Shown here: positions 1 through 7,294 of the stretch, one piece after another | Numbering within the stretch: position 1 is the first letter of the stretch | Layout of the letters: the number at the start of each line of letters is the position of its first letter | Source: Opitutaceae bacterium UBA3033 | GTDB lineage: Bacteria > Verrucomicrobiota > Verrucomicrobiia > Opitutales > Opitutaceae | Direction: 5' to 3' | Assembly: GCA_002367815.1 (NCBI GenBank) | Contig: DFDG01000118.1 | Span: 1-10,958 of the forward strand | Length of the DNA: 10,958 bases | Program-made: the position numbers and the translations under genes | The notes under the pieces: generated by a model | Told to the model about the DNA's origin: nothing | Seen by the model: only the letters and a program-made list of their open reading frames with translations | Databases searched by the model: none

Positions 1-558
1 ATGATCTATGTGACCCATGATCAAGTGGAGGCCATGACCATGGGTGACCGGATCTGCGTGATGAAAGATGGCAATATCATGCAAGTGGCCCAGCCTCTCG
101 AGCTCTATAACCGGCCGGAAAACATGTTTGTGGCAGGTTTCATTGGCTCGCCGCCGATGAATTTTTTCAAGGGCACGATCAAGCGCGAAGGAAACCACGT
201 CTTCTTTATTGAAACCAATTCCCGCAGCACCCCGATCAAAGCAGAATTGACCGACGAACTGGCCGCCAAAGCTGCGGACTACCTCGGCAAGGAAATCGTC
301 TTCGGTTTCCGTCCGGAAGACGCACAGGATACCCTGACTATCGCTTCACCCAATCCAGCCCACACCATCGAAGTCACGGTGGAAGTCTCTGAGCCAATGG
401 GAGCAGAAACATACCTTTATCTGGATACCGGGGCACATTCGTTTATCGCCCGAGTTCGGGCTTCGGATCGGTTTGACGTCGGACAGAAAGTTCAGGTTAC
501 CCTCCTGATGGACAAAGTGCATCTTTTCGATCCCAAGACTGAAGACGTCATCAAGTAG
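1..558 (+). CDS. Sugar-type ABC transporter ATP-binding protein, C-terminal part (5' end outside window)
   Basis: This is the end of the ATPase subunit of a carbohydrate ABC importer (MalK/UgpC/MsmX type), which powers uptake from the cytoplasmic face of the inner membrane. The visible part opens at the switch/H-loop (YVTHDQVEAMTMGDR, with the key His at residue 6). The usual helical stretch follows (ELYNRPENMFVAGFIGSPPMN, about 35-55), and then a TOBE/OB regulatory domain of about 130 residues. The Walker A, signature and Walker B motifs must lie upstream. The first ATG is therefore internal, not the start: in this family the H-loop sits roughly 190 residues in. The gene ends with TAG and converges on the next gene after about 44 bases, with no convincing terminator between them. 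The family is clear. The substrate cannot be told, because such ATPases often serve several importers. Confidence 0.93.
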   Translation: MIYVTHDQVEAMTMGDRICVMKDGNIMQVAQPLELYNRPENMFVAGFIGSPPMNFFKGTIKREGNHVFFIETNSRSTPIKAELTDELAAKAADYLGKEIVFGFRPEDAQDTLTIASPNPAHTIEVTVEVSEPMGAETYLYLDTGAHSFIARVRASDRFDVGQKVQVTLLMDKVHLFDPKTEDVIK

Positions 559-602
559 ATCGAATACTGCGGCCCGAGGTTCCGCTACCGTAGCAACGCT
601 GA

Positions 603-1490
603 TTAGCGACCGAGCGAGATTGTGTTACTGGGCTGACCGATTATTTCGGTCAGTGATTCCGGTTCGAAAATACGAGAGGAAAGATCCAGGTTTACCGCCG
701 CTCTCAAGACTTGGAACCTAGTCTTGTCGCGGGTGATCTCATTACGCAAATCGATGGATTTTATCATCCATTTATCATCGACCTTTTTTAGGTCGCGCAA
801 GCTGAGAGTCTTATAAGTTGTGCCTTCACGATCAATCAAGGCCGACTGCACCATGGCATGATATTGTGTGTCCAATTGCACCCTGACAGCGCCGATCGAT
901 TGGTAGATGTCGCCATCACCCTCGGGTGGGTGGAGCAGAAAGGTATGCGCCGCTCGCCCCAAAATTTTGCTCACTCCTTCGAAAGTAAAATTATCCCAAT
1001 AGAAATAGGGCATTTGCAGGTCGAACAGCGTGAATTCTGTTTCAGGCAACAACGGTTTAAAGAGACTTTCCCGTGATGCCATCTGCGGGAGAGATTGGCC
1101 GGTTTTCAGCACCCAAACCGCCGGAACCGATCCATTCTGGATCAACATCTGTTGTCCTCCACCTTTCCCATCTTGCAGCATCACCCTTGAGATTTGTCCC
1201 ATCTCGTTGCGACTGCCCCATAATTGGCCGGTAAATACGGTTTCCTTTCCGCGACGAGGCAAAACCCGCAACTCAAACTCCAAAAAGTAATCTCCGGAAA
1301 TCCCCAGGCCGCGAAACTCCCGCAAAATAGCCTCACCCTTTTCCTGATCAGGGTTGGTCGATTTGGCGAAATCGTTGGACACGCGATTACTCTTGGATGC
1401 TGGTCCGGCCATTGCGGCAGCCCCGCACAGTCCAAATAATAAAAACGCCCGCCAGAATCGGGCGGGCGAAAAATGGACGCAACTCAACAC
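603..1490 (-). CDS. Exported LolA-like (outer-membrane lipoprotein-sorting type) protein
   Basis: A 295-residue exported protein. Residues 1-28 look like a signal peptide: a basic n-region with Arg and Trp, a hydrophobic core AFLLFGLCGAAA, and a cleavage site near AMA|GP. The mature part resembles the LolA-like 'outer membrane lipoprotein-sorting' family of Verrucomicrobiota and Planctomycetota, a half-open beta-barrel thought to bind lipid acyl chains. Support comes from the late segment DDKWMIKSIDLRNEITRDKT, a family-typical strand pair followed by a Thr-Arg turn. The start is GTG at 1490, because an in-frame TAA (the secG stop) lies 9 bases upstream and no ATG exists before codon 27. Starting there would remove the signal peptide. 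The gene follows secG after 6 nt and has no Shine-Dalgarno sequence. Codons 8-19 coincide with an intrinsic terminator hairpin. The family call is a motif reading and could instead be a lineage-specific periplasmic protein. Confidence 0.68.
   Translation of the reverse strand: MLSCVHFSPARFWRAFLLFGLCGAAAMAGPASKSNRVSNDFAKSTNPDQEKGEAILREFRGLGISGDYFLEFELRVLPRRGKETVFTGQLWGSRNEMGQISRVMLQDGKGGGQQMLIQNGSVPAVWVLKTGQSLPQMASRESLFKPLLPETEFTLFDLQMPYFYWDNFTFEGVSKILGRAAHTFLLHPPEGDGDIYQSIGAVRVQLDTQYHAMVQSALIDREGTTYKTLSLRDLKKVDDKWMIKSIDLRNEITRDKTRFQVLRAAVNLDLSSRIFEPESLTEIIGQPSNTISLGR
1437..1468 (-). terminator. Rho-independent terminator after secG, inside the next gene's signal-peptide codons
   Basis: On the minus strand an 8-bp perfect GC stem (CGCCCGCC, positions 1468-1461, with GGCGGGCG, 1453-1446) encloses a 7-nt loop and is followed at once by TTTTTATTATTT (1445 down to 1434). 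The U-run lies only on the minus side, so the element serves minus-strand transcripts and begins 29 nt past the secG stop. It overlaps codons 8-19 of the LolA-like gene, so it may work as a partial terminator or attenuator rather than a full stop. Confidence 0.75.
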
Positions 1491-1496
1491 GGAGAT

Positions 1497-1883
1497 TTAC
1501 TTGCTATCAGCGGTGTCAGTGGCAGCTGTTTCTGTTGGCACTACCACAACCGGTTCGGTTGATGCAGCGTCACTGCTGGACTCAATTGCCGCCGGCGCAA
1601 AGATACTTGGCAGGGAGTCTTCATTTGTCACCGCATGGTTGCGTTGATAAATATGCCCCAAATACAGCACGAAACTCAGCACGAAGAACGCGATCGTCGT
1701 GTTGATGGTGCTCTTGCTCAGCACGTTGTTGGTATCAGCACCGAAGGCTGATTCCGTCATGCCGCCGCCCAAAGCTGCCCCCACTCCACCGTCTGATTTT
1801 GCTTTCTGCATTAGCACCAGCAAAATAAGGACGAGCGAAATAAGTATCAGTATAAAGGTAAGAACTCCGAGTAGAATGCTCAT
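1497..1883 (-). CDS. secG: Preprotein translocase subunit SecG
   Basis: SecG is the small accessory subunit of the SecYEG channel in the inner membrane and helps SecA-driven export. From the ATG at 1883 the protein has 128 residues: TM1 (about 3-25), a cytosolic loop with the family signature QKAKSDGGVGAALGGG and then AFGA, TM2 (about 60-78), and a C-terminal tail of about 45 residues rich in Ser, Ala, Thr, Val and acidic residues. An ATG six codons upstream (1901) would add MLSPFI. I prefer 1883 because SecG proteins normally begin MSxLxG right at TM1, and because a candidate TTGACA box would place the transcript start downstream of 1901. Neither ATG has a well-spaced ribosome binding site. 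E. coli SecG has 110 residues, so the tail is the extra part. tpiA, a common partner of secG, is not next to it here. Confidence 0.93.
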   Translation of the reverse strand: MSILLGVLTFILILISLVLILLVLMQKAKSDGGVGAALGGGMTESAFGADTNNVLSKSTINTTIAFFVLSFVLYLGHIYQRNHAVTNEDSLPSIFAPAAIESSSDAASTEPVVVVPTETAATDTADSK

Positions 1884-1894
1884 AATAAAGGGTG

Positions 1895-1924
1895 ATAGCA
1901 TCCCTTGGACATGCGGTTTGTCAA
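1895..1924 (-). promoter_or_regulatory. Candidate sigma70 promoter for secG
   Basis: A perfect -35 hexamer TTGACA lies on the minus strand at 1924-1919. At 17-18 nt from it is only a weak -10 candidate, ATGCTA or TGCTAT (1901-1895). If used, the transcript would begin near 1888, upstream of the ATG at 1883 but after the one at 1901, giving an almost leaderless secG mRNA. The gap between parB and secG (about 105-125 nt) is the largest inside the minus-strand gene run, which fits an internal promoter. The weak -10 keeps confidence low. Confidence 0.3.
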
Positions 1925-2006
1925 TAAAGGGATAATGTATCTGATCAAACGAAATTCTGGAGCAATTCGAATCATCAGACCGATTAAAGCCTAACCTGTC
2001 GCGAAA

Positions 2007-2939
2007 TTACAACGTGACACCGAGCTTCTCCAAAACCCTCTGCAAATCTTCATTGCCGCTGTATTCGATGACAATTCGGCCTTTTTTGGCTGTATGGAGC
2101 ACCGCTACTCGGGAACCAAGGTGTGAAGTGAGTTTCTTTTCGATGCTAGCCAAGATCTCGGCCTCTTTGGGTGGCAGTGCTTTTGTCCTACGCACTGACT
2201 TGCCCGACGTCCAGGATTTGCCATCTTGCACCAACTTTTCGGTGGCCCGAACACTCATGCCTCCCTCAATAGTGCGTCTTACCAGCAATGAACGATGCGC
2301 CAGATCAGTTACGCCCAACAAAACTTTGGCATGACCCACGCTCAACAATCCCTTGCTTAAGTAACCTTGGGTTTCCGCATCCAATGAAAGCAGTCTCAAT
2401 GAATTCGCCACACTGGCACGGCCCTTGCCGACCCGATCTGCGGTCGCTTCCTGGGTCAGGTCAAAATCACGGATCAAACTGGCATAGCCATGAGCTTCTT
2501 CAATCGGGTTCAGTCCTTCCCGCTGCAAATTCTCAATCAACCCCAAAGCGGCTGATGAAGCATCACTTGCTTCTACCAACCGGGCCGGAATGGCTTTCAA
2601 CCTCAGTTCCTGAAATGCACGCCAACGACGCTCACCCGCGATTAATTGATATTTTTCTCCCGTCTTTCGCACCACGATCGGTTGCAACAAGCCCTCAGAT
2701 CGAATGCTGTCGGCCAGCTCGTGCAATTGATCTGCTGTGATTGTTTTTCGAGCTTGGTATGGACTCGGTTCGATCAAGTGCACGGGAACTTCCAGATAGC
2801 CCGGTGCACCGCGCGGTATAACCGCTGGAGCACCCGAAGCTGGACCGGCAGCATTGGCGGATGCGATGGGTGCAGGGGCGGCCTTCGCGATCAAACTGCC
2901 GAGACCTCGGCCAAGACGGGATTTTGGTGCAGCAGACAT
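2007..2939 (-). CDS. parB: ParB/Spo0J chromosome-partitioning protein
   Basis: ParB is the CTP-dependent DNA clamp that loads at parS sites near the origin and works with the ATPase ParA in chromosome segregation. The 310-residue product starts MSAAPKSRLGRGLGSLI, the usual ParA-interacting N-terminus. An Ala/Pro-rich linker (about 19-46) follows, then the ParB/Srx CTP-binding domain (about 48-140, with GERRWRA at 102-108 and ENLQRE at 137-141). Next come a helix-turn-helix region (about 160-235) and a C-terminal dimerisation domain (about 260-310). I chose the ATG at 2939: it sits 1 nt after the LysM gene's TAA (TAATATG), while a longer reading to 3014 would only overlap that gene. No parA is adjacent and I found no full parS site in the window. 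Co-transcription with the LysM gene, and translation by re-initiation, are likely. Confidence 0.95.
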   Translation of the reverse strand: MSAAPKSRLGRGLGSLIAKAAPAPIASANAAGPASGAPAVIPRGAPGYLEVPVHLIEPSPYQARKTITADQLHELADSIRSEGLLQPIVVRKTGEKYQLIAGERRWRAFQELRLKAIPARLVEASDASSAALGLIENLQREGLNPIEEAHGYASLIRDFDLTQEATADRVGKGRASVANSLRLLSLDAETQGYLSKGLLSVGHAKVLLGVTDLAHRSLLVRRTIEGGMSVRATEKLVQDGKSWTSGKSVRRTKALPPKEAEILASIEKKLTSHLGSRVAVLHTAKKGRIVIEYSGNEDLQRVLEKLGVTL

Positions 2940-2940
2940 A

Positions 2941-3516
2941 TTAGAGTTTGGCCGAAGGTATGAAAAGTGTTTGCCCCACCTGTAGTTTGGTTGGATCCGC
3001 AATTCTGTTCGCATTCAGAATATCCTGGGTGCGAGCTCCGGTTTTTTGGGCAATCGACGAAATCGTATCACCTTTCTGCACCGTGTAACTGGTTCCCTCT
3101 TGGGAAAAATCATCGGCAAACTTGGTCTGCACAGTTGGCCGTTGCGCCATGCCCTTAGCCAATGATTCGATGGCGGCATTGGTCTGTTTGGCTAATGCCC
3201 CGAGTTTTGAGTTTACCTGTTGCAGAACTTCACTCCGCGAACTGCTCGAGGATGCCTTGATGATGCGATTTAGATCAGCCACGGCATCATTGAGTTGAGT
3301 AACAGTGGCAAAGCTTTCGGCGGCTGAACTTGCCCCACTGCGCAACGATTCATTCTCACGCTCCAATTGCTCAACCCGTAAATTGAGCTCACCCACGCGT
3401 TGGACCAACCCACGCACATCTTCACGCATGTTGGCCAATTCATATTGCAAAGTGTTACCTTGGCCAAAGGCAGCCACCGCAGTTAATATCAATATTAGCG
3501 AAAAGCGAATCCACAT
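2941..3516 (-). CDS. Secreted LysM-domain protein with N-terminal coiled coil
   Basis: A 191-residue exported protein. Residues 1-19 form a signal peptide (hydrophobic FSLILILTAVAAFG, likely cleavage near AFG|QG). Residues about 22-60 have heptad-like spacing of Leu and Val (ELANMREDVRGLVQRVGELN and beyond) and should form a coiled coil, as in YbgF/CpoB-type N-termini. A Ser-rich and polar linker with further helix follows (about 60-130). A single LysM domain closes the protein (about 143-187, YTVQKGDTISSIAQKTG, then ILNAN and LQVGQTLFIP). LysM binds GlcNAc in peptidoglycan, so the protein probably sits in the periplasm on the wall as a coiled-coil oligomer. No catalytic domain is present. 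It lies between fmt (38 nt upstream) and parB (1 nt downstream), so segregation and cell-wall genes share a transcript. Its actual function is unknown. Confidence 0.85.
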   Translation of the reverse strand: MWIRFSLILILTAVAAFGQGNTLQYELANMREDVRGLVQRVGELNLRVEQLERENESLRSGASSAAESFATVTQLNDAVADLNRIIKASSSSSRSEVLQQVNSKLGALAKQTNAAIESLAKGMAQRPTVQTKFADDFSQEGTSYTVQKGDTISSIAQKTGARTQDILNANRIADPTKLQVGQTLFIPSAKL

Positions 3517-3554
3517 GGGCGCAGCTTGTGAAAAACCTATGCTGAAAACAAGTC

Positions 3555-4538
3555 CTACCGCCGAAAAGGTATATCTGACACCAGATTGGGCATCGGAACC
3601 GATGGCAATTGAGTCCCTATTTCCAGAGGTAAACCCCGGATAAAGTCCGTCGCTGATAACATTCTTCCTCCGGGGCGCTGCAATCTGCGAATTCGCAGCA
3701 AATTACATCCTGTGCCAATCAATAATCCGACTTCGTCAGTGCCTACCAGCAATCCCGGTGCAGCAGCACCCTGCACTATATCCGCCAGACCAAATTTCAC
3801 AATCTGGTCCTGCATTGGTGCGGTACAGGTCGGCCAGGGAAAAAGACCATTGATTCGGGCCGCCAATTTCGAGGCAGACTCTGAAAAATCAAGCACTCCA
3901 TCGTTCTTGGTCAGCCGCCGACAATAGGAAGCTTTGCTCGCGTTCTGATCAATAAATACGAGCTGACCCAAGCTCAATTGTGGTAAATTACGGGCCAGTA
4001 AAGGTATGCACGCTCCCGAAAGATTCGACTCAATATCCAACGCTGTATCCGTCTTGGAAATAATCACTTTCTCGATATCGGCGACCGGCCCGGCATCCAA
4101 TTCCCGCACGATTCGCATCAAAGATATTCCCGTCTCAACTTCACCTGATGCAATTGCGGTTTGAATGGGAGATGCTCCACGATAGTTCGGCAATAACGAG
4201 GCATGCAGATTCAGGGTGCCCAGCCGGGGTGTATCGATGAAGTCTTGCTTCAGAATTTGGCCATAAGCCATGACCAACGATACATCAGCATGTAGACTGG
4301 CGAGCTCTTCCCTTATCTCGGACGTGAGTCTATCGGGCTGATAAACCGGCAGGTCGTGCGCCTGCGCCCAAAGCTTGATCGCATTGGGGGTGATTTTCTG
4401 ACCGCGACCTGCCCGCCGATCAGGTTGCGTAAACACTGCGATAACTTCGCCAAAATATGCTCCAGCGCCGCTAAGCCAATCCAGCAATGGAATCGCGATG
4501 GGATCTGATCCCATGAATACTATTTTCAATGCACTCAC
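3555..4538 (-). CDS. fmt: Methionyl-tRNA formyltransferase
   Basis: Fmt transfers a formyl group from 10-formyl-tetrahydrofolate to Met-tRNA(fMet), making the initiator for translation in the cytoplasm. The product has 327 residues, within the family's normal range. The N-terminal formyltransferase domain carries VFMGSDPIAIPLL (7-19) and VFTQPDRRAGRG (35-46). It also holds the catalytic set Asn110-His112 in the block NLHASLLPNYRGASPI, and Asp148 in ELDAGP. The C-terminal OB-like tRNA-binding domain begins around 205 (SYCRRLTKNDGVLDF, then INGLFPWP). The start is GTG at 4538, which sets the protein directly on its first beta strand; no Shine-Dalgarno sequence is visible. Its usual partner def (peptide deformylase) is not next to it. 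A 78-nt gap with an inverted repeat separates it from der upstream, so it may have its own promoter. Confidence 0.96.
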   Translation of the reverse strand: MSALKIVFMGSDPIAIPLLDWLSGAGAYFGEVIAVFTQPDRRAGRGQKITPNAIKLWAQAHDLPVYQPDRLTSEIREELASLHADVSLVMAYGQILKQDFIDTPRLGTLNLHASLLPNYRGASPIQTAIASGEVETGISLMRIVRELDAGPVADIEKVIISKTDTALDIESNLSGACIPLLARNLPQLSLGQLVFIDQNASKASYCRRLTKNDGVLDFSESASKLAARINGLFPWPTCTAPMQDQIVKFGLADIVQGAAAPGLLVGTDEVGLLIGTGCNLLRIRRLQRPGGRMLSATDFIRGLPLEIGTQLPSVPMPNLVSDIPFRR

Positions 4539-4540
4539 GT

Positions 4541-4598
4541 CTTAGATTTCAGGCAGGATCACCAGACTACGGCAAGCTTGGCAAAATTTGAATCTAAG
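4541..4598. repeat. 8-bp inverted repeat around a palindrome in the der-fmt gap
   Basis: Perfect arms CTTAGATT (4541-4548) and AATCTAAG (4591-4598) flank 42 nt that contain the 8-bp palindrome CAAGCTTG (4573-4580). The element fills most of the gap between der and fmt. There is no U-run on the minus strand after it, so it is not a standard terminator. It could be an RNA fold in the leader of fmt or a protein site; chance is also possible at this size. Confidence 0.35.
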
Positions 4599-4616
4599 CC
4601 ACAGAACCAACCAGAA

Positions 4617-6101
4617 TTAGTCGTCGAGCATATTTCCTGACCGTCCTTCCTCCGCCGCCAGCCATTTTGGCTTTGGGCTTATCAAGGTGTTTTTTGACGA
4701 ATAAGGGGTGCCCGCTTCATGCTTCTCTTTCCCGATCAATTCAAAATACACCGGACAACCCTGCAGGTTGAATTCCTTCACAATTCCCGCCTCAAGGTAA
4801 CGACGATAACTTTCGGATAGTTTGTCGTCCCGGTTGCAGAATATCTTGATTCGGAATGGGCGGACCCCGATTTGGGTCGCGTAATAGATCCGGAACCGTT
4901 TGCCACCGATTGATGGTGGAGGGGTGCGATCAGTCAGCCATCCCAGTTGCTTGTTCAGTCGGGCTGTCGGCAGTTTCGTATCCAGTATGCGGTGAAGCTT
5001 GACCGCCGAGTTCAACATCCGACTGACTTCGTAGCCACTCATAGCCGAAATGAAAACCAGTGGAGCACCCGGCGTGAAAAACAAACGCTCAAAAAGCGCG
5101 TGTTCATATTTTTCACGATAATCCCGTTCACTCTCGAAACCGGCAATCCCTCCGGCCTCCGCAAATGCCTTGTGCACCAGATCCCATTTGTTAACCACAA
5201 TCACGATGGGCTTACGCTCCTTGATGGCTTCACCCGCGATGGCTTTATCCTGTTGGGTCACACCTTCAATGGCATCAAGCACCAGAAAGACTACTTCGGC
5301 CCGTTGGATCGCATCAAGTGCCCGGAGACGGGAAAAATACTCCACCGGAGCCGCCAGTTTGGTGGCGGCTTTGATGCCGGCAGTATCAATCAGTCGAAAG
5401 GGGTAATCCTTGCCGTTGCGGGCCTTGAACTGAAAGGCCAGTTCGACCGAATCACGGGTGGTTCCCGGCACGTCACTGACGATCAATCGATCACTGTTAA
5501 GGAGCCGATTGCTGATGGAAGATTTGCCCACATTGGGCCGGCCAATAAAACAAATACAAAGCGGCCGATCTGCCCCCGCGAGCGTTTCCTCTCGCACAGG
5601 AACCGGACCCAGTTCCTCTAGGATCGCCTCCCGTAAATATCCCTCTCCGCGACCGTGTTCCGCTGAGACGCGCAGCGGTTCACCCAAGCCCAACCGATAC
5701 GAATCGGCCAGATCAATCTTGTCGTCATCAAAGTCAGCCTTGTTGATCACGAGGCGAACTTTGCGACCGCTCCGTCTCAATTTTGAGCCAATGCGGGAGT
5801 CCAGCGGGGTTACACCAACCAATCCATCAATCACTAGAATAATCAGTCCGGCCGTCTCAATGGCGAAATCTACCTGCTTTTCAGATGCCGCCGTGATACT
5901 CTCCGCCGTTTCGATCCCGGTGAATCCGATTCCTCCAGTATCGAGCAAGGTGTAACTCCCCTCTTCAATCTCAGCCGAGATGACATCACGGGTGATACCG
6001 GGTTGGTCATGGACAATGGAAATGCGCTTGCGCGCCAATCGATTGAAGAGACGGCTTTTGCCGACATTGGGACGACCGACGATAGCTACGATGCGATTCA
6101 T
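4617..6101 (-). CDS. der: Ribosome-assembly GTPase Der (EngA), double GTPase domains
   Basis: Der is an essential GTPase for late assembly of the 50S ribosomal subunit. The 494 residues show the family's unique order. GTPase domain 1 has G1 GRPNVGKS 9-16, G2 PGITRD 34-39, G3 DTGG 54-57 and G4 NKAD 120-123. GTPase domain 2 has G1 GRPNVGKS 187-194, G2 PGTTRD 212-217, G3 DTAG 239-242 and G4 NKWD 304-307. A KH-like domain follows (about 375-460, with FRIYYATQIGVRPF), then a basic tail. In domain 1 the residue after the P-loop Ser is Arg (GKSR), where Thr is usual. The start ATG overlaps the aminotransferase stop by 4 nt (ATGA), and only an A-run precedes it, which points to translational coupling. 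Length is at the upper end of the family because of a longer domain 2 (about 311-345). Confidence 0.97.
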   Translation of the reverse strand: MNRIVAIVGRPNVGKSRLFNRLARKRISIVHDQPGITRDVISAEIEEGSYTLLDTGGIGFTGIETAESITAASEKQVDFAIETAGLIILVIDGLVGVTPLDSRIGSKLRRSGRKVRLVINKADFDDDKIDLADSYRLGLGEPLRVSAEHGRGEGYLREAILEELGPVPVREETLAGADRPLCICFIGRPNVGKSSISNRLLNSDRLIVSDVPGTTRDSVELAFQFKARNGKDYPFRLIDTAGIKAATKLAAPVEYFSRLRALDAIQRAEVVFLVLDAIEGVTQQDKAIAGEAIKERKPIVIVVNKWDLVHKAFAEAGGIAGFESERDYREKYEHALFERLFFTPGAPLVFISAMSGYEVSRMLNSAVKLHRILDTKLPTARLNKQLGWLTDRTPPPSIGGKRFRIYYATQIGVRPFRIKIFCNRDDKLSESYRRYLEAGIVKEFNLQGCPVYFELIGKEKHEAGTPYSSKNTLISPKPKWLAAEEGRSGNMLDD

Positions 6102-7279
6102 TTTTTTGTTGTTTCCATGAATCGCTCCATGCGGTCACAGGCTACTATTAATTGTTCATAACTGGTCGCAAAACAGGCACGCACATGACCTCGGCCATTG
6201 GCACCAAACGCAGTGCCGGGCACAACCGCAACTTTCTGCTCCTTGAGCAAGCCGGTGGCGAAAGCGCCCTCATCCAGTCCACTCTGCGACACGTCGGGAA
6301 ATGCATAAAATGAACCCCGGGGGGCGTGGCACTTTAGCCCGATTTCATTAAAGCGACGCACAATCAGATCGCGCCGACGATGGTATTGTTCGCGCATTTT
6401 CAACACGCCTTCCCAGCCGTTGGTCAACGCCTCCAAAGCGGCTTCCTGGGCAATAATGGATGCGCACATCATGGAATATTGGTGCACCTTCATCATCGCA
6501 TCAATCAGCACTGCTGGACCGCAGGCATAGCCAATACGCCAGCCGGTCATCGCAAAAGCCTTCGAAAAGCCATGCAGGAATATCGTGCGTTCAGCCATCC
6601 CGGGCAAACTGGCAATACTGGTATGCACCCCCTCAAATGTGAGCTCGGAGTATATTTCATCGCTGAGCACCAACAAATCTTTTTCCCGGCAAAATTCCGC
6701 GATCTGATTCAATTGCTCCTTGCTGCAGGTGCCACCGGTCGGATTGCACGGCAGATTAAGCATGAGAATCTTGACCCCCGGTTGCCATGCTTCGCGCAAC
6801 GCTTCGGCGGTCAGGGCAAAATTATCTTTCGCATACGTTGGCACCGCGACCCCTATGCCATGCACCAGCGAAATACTCGGGTGATAAGAAACATAACAGG
6901 GTTGGTGAAACATCACTTTGTCCCCGGGATTGCAGAAGGCGCGAAAAGCCAAATCCAACGCCTCACTTACGCCCACGGTCACCAGCACTTGATCATCGGG
7001 TCGGTAATTAATGCCGAAGTGCTCACCTACGTAAGTCGAGATCGCCCGGCGCAGCTCAATCAAACCGAGATTTGAGGTGTAATAGGTTTTGCCTTTTTCC
7101 AGGGCAAAGATTGCGGCCTCGCGGATATGCCAAGGCGTCACAAAATCAGGTTCGCCCACCCCCAACGAAATCACATCCTGGCCCTTCATCTTGGCCACCA
7201 GTTCGAAGAAATCGCGAATGCCGCTCTTGGGTAGCGAAGCCACATGGCCTGCCACCCACTTTTTAGGGTCGGTGCTCAT
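6098..7279 (-). CDS. PLP-dependent class I aminotransferase (AspC/PatA-like, family I-gamma)
   Basis: This is a cytosolic aminotransferase of fold type I, probably acting on aspartate or aromatic amino acids with 2-oxoglutarate. From the ATG at 7279 it has 393 residues. Visible motifs are SLGVGEPDF (38-46), the ring-binding NLPCNPTGG (Asn179), SDEIYSEL (Asp207, Tyr210), and the Schiff-base lysine Lys240 in GFSKAFAMTGWRIGY with phosphate-binding Arg248. The C-terminal substrate-carboxylate Arg367 lies in HVRACFATSYEQL. The MTGWR form marks the I-gamma group, which includes Bacillus PatA. A GTG directly precedes the ATG and could add one residue. A purine-rich GGGGA 9 nt before the ATG is the best ribosome binding site on this strand. 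The gene follows the Lrp/AsnC regulator by 15 nt and overlaps der by 4 nt. Substrate specificity cannot be fixed from sequence. Confidence 0.93.
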   Translation of the reverse strand: MSTDPKKWVAGHVASLPKSGIRDFFELVAKMKGQDVISLGVGEPDFVTPWHIREAAIFALEKGKTYYTSNLGLIELRRAISTYVGEHFGINYRPDDQVLVTVGVSEALDLAFRAFCNPGDKVMFHQPCYVSYHPSISLVHGIGVAVPTYAKDNFALTAEALREAWQPGVKILMLNLPCNPTGGTCSKEQLNQIAEFCREKDLLVLSDEIYSELTFEGVHTSIASLPGMAERTIFLHGFSKAFAMTGWRIGYACGPAVLIDAMMKVHQYSMMCASIIAQEAALEALTNGWEGVLKMREQYHRRRDLIVRRFNEIGLKCHAPRGSFYAFPDVSQSGLDEGAFATGLLKEQKVAVVPGTAFGANGRGHVRACFATSYEQLIVACDRMERFMETTKK

Positions 7280-7294
7280 CACAACAATCCCCGG

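Noticed and set aside
559..602. Possible terminator between the convergent first two genes
   Set aside because: Only 4-5 bp stems with no U-run on either strand.
2940..3014. Longer N-terminus for ParB
   Set aside because: The extra 25 residues lie wholly within the LysM gene and precede the typical ParB N-terminus at 2939.
6905..6912. GTGAAACA, a half-site of the parS consensus
   Set aside because: The other half does not follow, and it lies inside the aminotransferase gene; a single 8-bp match is expected by chance.
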